Source: Ciona intestinalis
Lineage: Eukaryota > Chordata > Ascidiacea > Phlebobranchia > Cionidae
Assembly: GCF_000224145.3 (NCBI RefSeq)
Contig: NC_020176.2
Location: 1,601,703-1,665,702 of the forward strand
DNA length: 64,000 nucleotides
Direction: 5' to 3'
Positions within the stretch are counted from its first letter, which is position 1. Every line of letters starts with the position of its first letter. The notes beneath the pieces were generated by a model, which worked only from the letters and a program-made list of their open reading frames with translations, ran no database searches and had not been told where the DNA came from. Positions 57,901 through 64,000 of this stretch are shown here, piece after piece. The position numbers and the translations under genes are program-made.

Positions 57901-60227
57901 ACACTGTTATTTAAGTGTATAATATATATAAGAATACAAGACTTGTGGGAAACTACGGAATATTATTTTAATTAACAAGACTGAATTTGTATCTTCAAAA
58001 CATAAAACCTTATTTGCGACTATTATTATCAGAATAAAGCCTATAACCAGAAAGTATTATCCAACATACAATAAAGGTAATTGTTATTTCGAGTAACAAA
58101 ACACAATAACAGTAAGGAATATGATTGCACCCTCTTCTATACAAGTTGATGTTCGCCTGATTTGACTCCCACAGAAAGTAATATTATATGTCTTTTCAAA
58201 TTCCCAGACATTCTATTCAGCTTCATTCAATCGGTTGCTTTGGAATACAAGACAATAAAACAATCAAAGCCATGAAATAAATTTCAATTGAAATTATAAA
58301 CATGTTTTATAAAGTGACATACTGTAGTGTGTGGCAACTAAAGTTAATTCAATTTTAATCAACCAAAACAATATTAATATTGGAAAACTTTGGACAGAGT
58401 ATTAAAACAATAAAACATACAATAACCGTTGGAAACCATGATTAAGATTATTGTGGTTTGTATTTAAACTATTAACATAAAATAAAAATAATAAATTGTA
58501 GGTAAATTTAAAACAAATGCCATGAGTACAAATGTACCATACATTATACACATAACTATACCACACGTTGTGTACATAAAGGTTTTGTGTGTTAACAAAT
58601 ATAAATTTTAAACTTTTATTAAACTGAAATTGTACAAAACATATATATTTTGTAATGGTATATATTTTTAAACACACTGTCATGATGTATTTTTAATATT
58701 GTGGTATATGTATTCTAATTCACCAATAGGTTATATTATCAAAGTGACGTATGTGTTCATTACTACTCTGCTACCTTACAAATATAGAAGTATAGAACAC
58801 CTATGTCAACTGAACAAACAATCTTCTCCTTATACAAACATTGGAATGGTGTAAATGACAAACAAGTAAGATAGATTTTGCAACTGTGGAAATCTAAATA
58901 GTCTGAATGGCAATAATTGGACCTGGGATTTGGTTGTCCTATTAACCAACACCTAGTGCCCTACAGCCCATAAGTGACCATTTGGTAATGTCCACTCAGC
59001 ATCTTGCCTATTGGTATTACCCTACTAGTATAGAGCACCAAACTTGGTTTTCTCCTAAAAATAACCAACCAGACACTGAGTTAATCTGTCACCCTAACAC
59101 ACAATTTAAAATATTTAACCCAAAATAGGACTAGATATTAACACTGATGTTACTTATACATGACAACATATTTACTGTTTTTGGGGGCATTTGCTTAAAA
59201 CTGATGTTAAAATGGCAGGCTGAATTTTTTTACAGTTAATAATTAAAGTTTCAATAAAAATAAATATTACATAGGAAAAAATAAAGGGAAGGGAAGGGGT
59301 AAGATAAACAACTTTGAAAGTTTAGTGGACTGCATTTCGAAAGTTAAATGGCGCAACTATACAAATATTTGAAAGTAAATATGGGAATTGTCAATACTGT
59401 GTAAAGGGTTCCTAAAACTTGGAACGATTATTACTAGCAGAAAGTTTATAAAGGTAGGTTTGGATTTCTTGGGGAAGTTTTTAGGCTCTACAACTTGGTT
59501 CAAAATCAATGGAAAAACTAATTCCGAACTAAAAATTATATTTATAAGGTTTCTTCCTTATAAAAGGGAACAAACTAGGATAATAATAAAATCCATCCTA
59601 CTACCAAAAGGAATAACCTAGAAGTCCTAGATTGCAACCCGCCACTACCTAAACTTTACCTGAAATTCAAATAAGGATAGCACAGACTATTGCATCACTT
59701 ATGTTTCTCATACTTAATAAAAATTTAAAACAAAATTCCGAAGAATCCACTGTTTGTTATTGGTATAACTCTCACCTTTGTTATTGGTCTTGTTATGTAG
59801 CATAGCTGGTTTTGATACTACACTTATTGACATCACATCATTGTTAGGTACAATACCATCCATACGATTAGAAGTTGGATTTGAAGATAAAGCTGTCACA
59901 GGAGCTCGCACAAGGTCCCTCATTCTTTGTCGAAATTGGTCTGTAGATATTAAGAAGTTACAACAACTGATTTTCTGGCATAAAAATGAACGTTTTTTAT
60001 TTAAATCTTTCGTTTGTTAGCTACTAAAAAGAGATTTGATTTAATTTATTAAAACAACGCGATTTTTACTCGAATGCAACTGGCATTTTTATTTCTTTGA
60101 AAGACTCATAAAACTAACTTCACATACACCTTTTTTTGGTTAAATTAAACCTATGAAGACTGTTTTGTTAGACATGAGAATATAATATTAATATACAGAC
60201 TGTTTAAAACTTACCTAATTGAGCCAT
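45916..60227 (-). CDS. Evi5: EVI5-type TBC-domain Rab GTPase-activating protein
   Basis: EVI5 proteins stimulate GTP hydrolysis by Rabs (Rab11/Rab35 class) in endosomal traffic and cytokinesis. Exons in order: 60215-60227, 59776-59940, 57731-57842, 55936-56164, 54619-54843, 52747-52947, 51634-51779, 51297-51386, 50683-50783, 50271-50418, 49798-49918, 49320-49438, 48797-48961, 48487-48660, 48072-48218, 46562-46657 and 45916-46218. After allowing for a 2-nt insertion in 51634-51779, phases agree and give about 850 aa. Order: Ser-rich N-terminus, TBC domain (about 174-400), then long coiled coil from RLEKEYMTMRNKEQEEQVEM onward, with repeated LREAE-type heptads and an acidic C-terminus. EVI5 and EVI5L are not distinguished. 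The first coding exon (13 nt, MAQL) is tentative; the ATG ending at 59923 is the alternative. Confidence 0.92.
46851..46995 (+). mobile_element. SINE head running into a gap
   Basis: ACCGGCGCCATGGCATAGTG, GTTAGCGCGCCTGCCTGTAA, GGGTTCAGAGCTCGTCGCTG and GTGGGCGTATGTGTC are the tRNA-like head and middle; a 50-N gap (46946-46995) follows. Sequence after the gap does not resume the SINE. It lies in an EVI5 intron. Confidence 0.8.
47643..47947 (+). mobile_element. Full-length tRNA-derived SINE
   Basis: About 305 bp in an EVI5 intron. The head resembles a tRNA gene promoter: A-box-like TAGTGGTTAGCGC and B-box-like GGGTTCAGGCTC. A central block follows (CCTTGAGCAAGACACTTAAC, GGCAATTGCTCCAACTCAGT), then ATGGGTTGTCTAAATTATCA, TCGTAAGCTGGCACGAGGTG and GTTATAACGACTGTCATTTT. 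The 3' end is a short CATT repeat. It is the best reference copy for the fragments elsewhere in the window and is not a functional tRNA. Confidence 0.88.
48746..48791. repeat. Direct duplication, 23-nt unit
   Basis: CATTGGGAAACACTGCATTA followed by AAT is repeated immediately, ending AAC. It lies a few bases from the donor of EVI5 exon 48797-48961. Its position could extend the intron's start, but no function is implied. Confidence 0.8.
51297..54843 (-). other. Evi5: EVI5 TBC catalytic exons
   Basis: Exon 54619-54843 carries the arginine-finger motif in LIRRDIARTYP (I-x-x-D-x-x-R, R about 224). Exon 52747-52947 carries the glutamine-finger motif in EVGYCQGSAF (Y-x-Q, Q about 261). Both catalytic fingers are present. 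Exon 51634-51779 reads EQAPDLFTHFQAQGFHNSMF then ASPWFLTF, where the frame breaks by two bases at 51694-51695; it resumes as FATTFDLNLASRVLDVFISE. Exon 51297-51386 (GMEIIFRLSLALLLSSEKEL) closes the domain. Confidence 0.9.
52585..52690. repeat. Dispersed repeat, GTGAGGTCCTACAA family
   Basis: TCTACATGGGTGAGGTCCTA, CAACATGGCATTTCATGGG, GCCTGAGATTTACGCCAG and GGTTCATTACTCC. This clear example of the family lies in an EVI5 intron; related copies are at 20290-20470 and 35620-35705. Confidence 0.65.
58905..59045. repeat. Diverged dispersed repeat
   Basis: TGGACCTGGGATTTGGTTGT, CCCATAAGTGACCATTTGGT and CTCAGCATCTTGCCTATTGG follow the order GACCTGAGATTT, AGTGACCACTGGGT, AGTGTCTTGCC seen in other members. 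It lies in an EVI5 intron. Confidence 0.45.
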
Positions 60228-60288
60228 AATCAACAAACCAAATGTTTCCTTTTATACCAAGTTCATCAATGGCAAATTCATGTCTCTT
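60215..60288 (-). other. Exon with two possible reading frames
   Basis: An acceptor (GTATCAG, ending 60289) and a donor (GTAAGT, starting 60214) bound 74 nt. One frame is fully open and reads KRHEFAIDELGIKG then NIWFVDYGSIR; the VDYGS stretch resembles the core strand of Tudor domains. In another frame the last 13 nt give ATG plus MAQL, which splices in frame into the EVI5 exon 59776-59940. The first frame would meet a stop about 23 codons into that exon. It may be the EVI5 5' exon, or an exon of another gene. Confidence 0.35.
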
Positions 60289-61038
60289 CTGATACTTTGA
60301 ATATTCAAACAGAATGTCTTGTTTATCATAACTATTTATATGCCGGCATTTATAAGACACTATAGATATAACGTAAATTTATTGGTCATACTCTCATACA
60401 GTTCGGTTCCAGCTAATACTAAATACACAAACGTTATTATATTGTTTACAAAATTACAGACACAAATGTATGCTAAAGCAAATAAACCTTACTGTCTTAA
60501 CGCCAAAAACTTTATATGTACAAAACTTACTAATCCGTTAAAATGGCCCATCAAAGTAAATTAGCCTATTTCCTATATCAACAACTGGATTGACAACAAA
60601 ACTAAATTCTCATCTAGATCGGGGACAAAAAGCTTACCGATTCATTGGGCACGTAATGGCCAAATAGATTATTTTTTCGTCAAAGTTGCTCTTCGTGTGC
60701 ACGAGCTAGAAGCATTACAGTTACATTTAAAGACGTTAAACTAGGTAGTCCTTTGTCGCTAGTTGTTGAACTAGTGCTGATATTGGCTGTAAACTCTGGG
60801 CGAGAAAGAGTTATTATTTTTTCACTGGCACAGCCTTAAATCGACCAGAGCCATAGAAATTCTAAAAAATGTTTGGTAAGGTAAATAGAAGCTGTTTTAC
60901 ACCTTCCCACAATAGGAAAACACAAACAAAACTTAACAAGTTCGTTTAAACCCATTGTCAAAGTCACCACTTTTGCTCTATTTTGGACACACATAGACGG
61001 CGGTTGGACTACTCGGTGTNTATACGACTCTGAAATCG
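60289..61038. other. Region between EVI5 and the right-hand exons
   Basis: Apart from the terminal exon candidate at 60814-60861, I see only weak splice-site pairs. One example is a GTAAGC donor at about 60637-60642 after an open segment whose phase does not match its neighbours. An N at 61020 marks low-quality sequence at the contig end. Confidence 0.4.
60814..60861 (-). CDS. Candidate terminal exon of an unidentified gene
   Basis: On the minus strand a pyrimidine-rich CATTTTTTAG acceptor precedes 48 nt reading NFYGSGRFKAVPVKK and TAA. If real, it is the C-terminus of a gene whose earlier exons lie to the right, ending about 500 bp from EVI5. The exon is short and no family was recognised. 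Confidence 0.3.
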   Translation of the reverse strand, partial: NFYGSGRFKAVPVKK

Positions 61039-62038
61039 NNNNNNNNNNNNNNNNNNNNNNNNNNNNNNNNNNNNNNNNNNNNNNNNNNNNNNNNNNNNNN
61101 NNNNNNNNNNNNNNNNNNNNNNNNNNNNNNNNNNNNNNNNNNNNNNNNNNNNNNNNNNNNNNNNNNNNNNNNNNNNNNNNNNNNNNNNNNNNNNNNNNNN
61201 NNNNNNNNNNNNNNNNNNNNNNNNNNNNNNNNNNNNNNNNNNNNNNNNNNNNNNNNNNNNNNNNNNNNNNNNNNNNNNNNNNNNNNNNNNNNNNNNNNNN
61301 NNNNNNNNNNNNNNNNNNNNNNNNNNNNNNNNNNNNNNNNNNNNNNNNNNNNNNNNNNNNNNNNNNNNNNNNNNNNNNNNNNNNNNNNNNNNNNNNNNNN
61401 NNNNNNNNNNNNNNNNNNNNNNNNNNNNNNNNNNNNNNNNNNNNNNNNNNNNNNNNNNNNNNNNNNNNNNNNNNNNNNNNNNNNNNNNNNNNNNNNNNNN
61501 NNNNNNNNNNNNNNNNNNNNNNNNNNNNNNNNNNNNNNNNNNNNNNNNNNNNNNNNNNNNNNNNNNNNNNNNNNNNNNNNNNNNNNNNNNNNNNNNNNNN
61601 NNNNNNNNNNNNNNNNNNNNNNNNNNNNNNNNNNNNNNNNNNNNNNNNNNNNNNNNNNNNNNNNNNNNNNNNNNNNNNNNNNNNNNNNNNNNNNNNNNNN
61701 NNNNNNNNNNNNNNNNNNNNNNNNNNNNNNNNNNNNNNNNNNNNNNNNNNNNNNNNNNNNNNNNNNNNNNNNNNNNNNNNNNNNNNNNNNNNNNNNNNNN
61801 NNNNNNNNNNNNNNNNNNNNNNNNNNNNNNNNNNNNNNNNNNNNNNNNNNNNNNNNNNNNNNNNNNNNNNNNNNNNNNNNNNNNNNNNNNNNNNNNNNNN
61901 NNNNNNNNNNNNNNNNNNNNNNNNNNNNNNNNNNNNNNNNNNNNNNNNNNNNNNNNNNNNNNNNNNNNNNNNNNNNNNNNNNNNNNNNNNNNNNNNNNNN
62001 NNNNNNNNNNNNNNNNNNNNNNNNNNNNNNNNNNNNNN
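61039..62038. other. Assembly gap (1000 N)
   Basis: A 1000-base N run, probably a placeholder of arbitrary size, which may hide exons of the right-hand gene. Confidence 0.95.
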
Positions 62039-62105
62039 AGTACTACAGTTCCTAGCAGCATGTCAAGTGATTTGTTCACTATATAAGCAGATTCGGCCGC
62101 ATTTT
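62039..62105 (-). CDS. Partial exon cut by the gap
   Basis: After a CTTCAAG acceptor the minus strand is open up to the gap and reads NAAESAYIVNKSL then DMLLGTVV, helical in character. One base is needed from the previous exon. The family is not recognised. It may belong with the exon at 63810-63963, but phase alone cannot show that. Confidence 0.4.
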
Positions 62106-62733
62106 CTTGAAGTTTGTAAGAACAATTTTATATTTTAACATCACGCGACCAGGTTATCCTTTACCAAAATGTTGTAGGTTTTGAAAAAAAACTTAAAACC
62201 ACCTTTTAAAATGACCACTTGTCCACTTTATAAGTATTGAGGCTCATAGCCTAGTGGTGGGTTTCACATTGGGCAGTTTTATGCAAGTTTTTAGCACCAG
62301 TTAGTAGCTCCTATTTATGTTGAAACATAATGGAATCGCTTGTTATAACATGTGGATACACATTATAGTATTACACGTAATATTGTGTTTTACTGGTGTT
62401 TTGCTTACATAAGACAATCCTATATACCTACTTGATTTAAAAATGAGACTTGTTGTTCAAAATTGTAATATCAAGTACCGCCAGCACAAAATGTTTGAAT
62501 CACTGTACGGCACTGATGCCAGCAGTCTAGCACATGCTTAAATTACTTCAATACCTATAACTATTAACTAATCTATAGGTAAAAAAGTAAATAAGTGACA
62601 ACAGCTATATACTATAACAAGTTATAGTATTTAAGTAGTAAACTCTACTTTAAAAAGCATGACAGTACCGCTGAATAAGCATATTTTAATTAAAAAAGCA
62701 TGAACGAACAATATACCTTTAGTGGTTGGCAAT
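62106..62733. other. Spacer left of the second large gap
   Basis: AT-rich DNA. A weak splice-bounded open segment near 62470-62515 (minus strand) has a phase that does not fit the next exon. Nothing else was recognised. Confidence 0.35.
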
Positions 62734-63159
62734 NNNNNNNNNNNNNNNNNNNNNNNNNNNNNNNNNNNNNNNNNNNNNNNNNNNNNNNNNNNNNNNNNNN
62801 NNNNNNNNNNNNNNNNNNNNNNNNNNNNNNNNNNNNNNNNNNNNNNNNNNNNNNNNNNNNNNNNNNNNNNNNNNNNNNNNNNNNNNNNNNNNNNNNNNNN
62901 NNNNNNNNNNNNNNNNNNNNNNNNNNNNNNNNNNNNNNNNNNNNNNNNNNNNNNNNNNNNNNNNNNNNNNNNNNNNNNNNNNNNNNNNNNNNNNNNNNNN
63001 NNNNNNNNNNNNNNNNNNNNNNNNNNNNNNNNNNNNNNNNNNNNNNNNNNNNNNNNNNNNNNNNNNNNNNNNNNNNNNNNNNNNNNNNNNNNNNNNNNNN
63101 NNNNNNNNNNNNNNNNNNNNNNNNNNNNNNNNNNNNNNNNNNNNNNNNNNNNNNNNNNN
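62734..63159. other. Assembly gap (426 N)
   Basis: Unresolved bases directly left of a tandem array; the array itself probably caused the break. Confidence 0.95.
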
Positions 63160-63705
63160 ATTTACCTCCGTCCTTCTACCAGTTTCCCTACGGTCACTCC
63201 ACTTTTTTAGGACGAAAAATAGTTTCCCTCCGTCCCTACACCAGTTTCCCTACCATCCCTCCACCATTTCCCTACTGTCCCTCCACTTATTTTAGGTAAA
63301 AATTAGTTTCCCTCCGTCCCTCTACCAGTTTCCCTCTGTTCCTCCACTTATTTTGGGTAAAAATTAGTTTCCCTCCGTCCCTCTACCAGTTTCCCTCTGT
63401 TCCTCCACTTATTTTGGGTAAAAATTAGTTTCCCTCCGTTCCTCCACCAGTTTCCCTACCGTCCCTCAACTTATTTTTGGTAAAAATTAGTTTCCCTCCG
63501 TCCCTCTACCAGTTTCCCTCTGTCCCTACGCCCATAGGGTTTAAGCAAAGGAATTTTTGTTTCCCTTCGTCCCTCCATTTTGCTTCCTTCCCTCCTTTTA
63601 GTAACGGTATTTTCCCTCCTTCCCTCCGTCCCCCCCTTCCCTCCTTTTAGTACTCAGTTTCCCTCCGTCCCTCCGTCCCTCATCCCTTCTTTTAGTAGTT
63701 GTCCT
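63160..63705. repeat. Polypyrimidine minisatellite
   Basis: The array is built from TTTCCCTCCGTCCCTC-like blocks. Between about 63303 and 63540 a 61-62-nt higher-order unit repeats about four times (TTAGTTTCCCTCCGTCCCTC ... CTCCACTTATTTTGGGTAAAAA). To the right it becomes a purer CCCTCC run. The plus strand is almost all pyrimidine and the minus strand G-rich. The array is probably intronic to the right-hand gene and may extend into the gap. Confidence 0.9.
63661..63686 (-). other. G-quadruplex motif
   Basis: On the minus strand four GGG tracts are separated by loops of 4, 5 and 5 bases (GGGATGAGGGACGGAGGGAC, then GGAGGG). This meets the common four-tract rule for intramolecular quadruplexes. 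It lies on the sense strand of the presumed intron. Confidence 0.65.
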
Positions 63706-63809
63706 TTATTTTACAGGAAACTTTTTTAACTAGCCATATATATATTGAGAGCAAAATTTTTACTAGTCATTATAGTTAAATGAACACAAAATATTAAAAT
63801 GTTTCGTAC

Positions 63810-63963
63810 CACATGTTTTGCTGGCCTTCCTCGCTTTTTTACACCTCTTGGTACAATGTCCTCCTCTTCATAATCGCTCCCACTTCCGCTATCATCTGGA
63901 TATGCAGGCATTTCGTTTCTGAATACAAGCAATGAATCCAATTGGCAACGATCAACCGCAACC
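63810..63963 (-). CDS. Exon of an unidentified AT-hook protein
   Basis: A TAATAG acceptor and a GTACGA donor bound 154 nt, open in one frame after one leading base: VAVDRCQLDSLLVF, RNEMPAYPDDSGSGSDYEEE, DIVPRGVKKRGRPAKHV. An acidic Ser/Gly stretch is followed by KKRGRPAK, an AT-hook-like core (GRP between basic residues) that usually contacts the DNA minor groove in chromatin proteins. The gene continues beyond the right edge. The family was not recognised, and the start at TTG (63939-63941) is not a credible start codon. Confidence 0.6.
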
Positions 63964-64000
63964 CTATTACCAATTAAATATTATAACAATTTTATTTTTT

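Noticed and set aside
58402..58683. 93-codon minus-strand open frame rich in Tyr/Phe/Val.
   Set aside because: AT-rich, low-complexity intron sequence with internal repeats (YVHNVWYSYVYNVWY) and no splice support.

Overview
The window reads as a compact, intron-rich, AT-rich invertebrate chordate genome. The best guess is a solitary ascidian of the Ciona type. The reasons are vertebrate-like orthologues with short exons and introns, very high polymorphism between duplicated contig ends, abundant short inverted-repeat elements ending in TATAGTAGGGTGGGG / CCCCACCCTACTATA, and a tRNA-headed SINE. The genus is inferred from memory, not proven. No bacterial or viral gene and no CRISPR array was seen.

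Layout: all recognisable genes are on the minus strand. (1) 1956-14100 is a Piwi-family Argonaute. Sixteen coding exons and two 5' UTR exons are visible; the catalytic C-terminal part is missing at the left edge. Three of its exons occur twice on either side of an assembly gap (5376-7042 and 7093-9174), most likely as two uncollapsed haplotypes that differ by a 463 bp hAT-type element. (2) 15683-26959 is a complete class II DYRK kinase of 13 coding exons (785 aa), with a candidate alternative 5' exon at 30427-30523. (3) 35408-44352 is a complete BRE1/RNF20-RNF40 histone H2B ubiquitin ligase of 21 exons (941 aa). (4) 45916-60227 is an EVI5-type Rab GAP of 17 exons (about 850 aa) with a 2-nt frameshift in a TBC exon, probably an assembly error. 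(5) 60814-63963 holds scattered exons of one or more unidentified proteins around two large gaps, plus a pyrimidine-rich minisatellite.

Intergenic and 5'-intron DNA between about 22.1 and 35.0 kb is packed with inverted-repeat MITEs and keeps many CpGs. The Piwi, BRE1 and EVI5 bodies look CpG-poor by eye. SINE copies and fragments lie in introns throughout. The four named genes have unrelated roles (germline small-RNA silencing, protein kinase, chromatin ubiquitylation, vesicle traffic), so no operon-like cooperation is claimed. Exon boundaries were read by hand from reading-frame continuity, GT/AG sites and family similarity. I found no convincing new biological system; the most useful observations are the haplotype duplication with its dimorphic transposon, the EVI5 frameshift, the DYRK alternative exon and the dual-frame exon at 60.2 kb.
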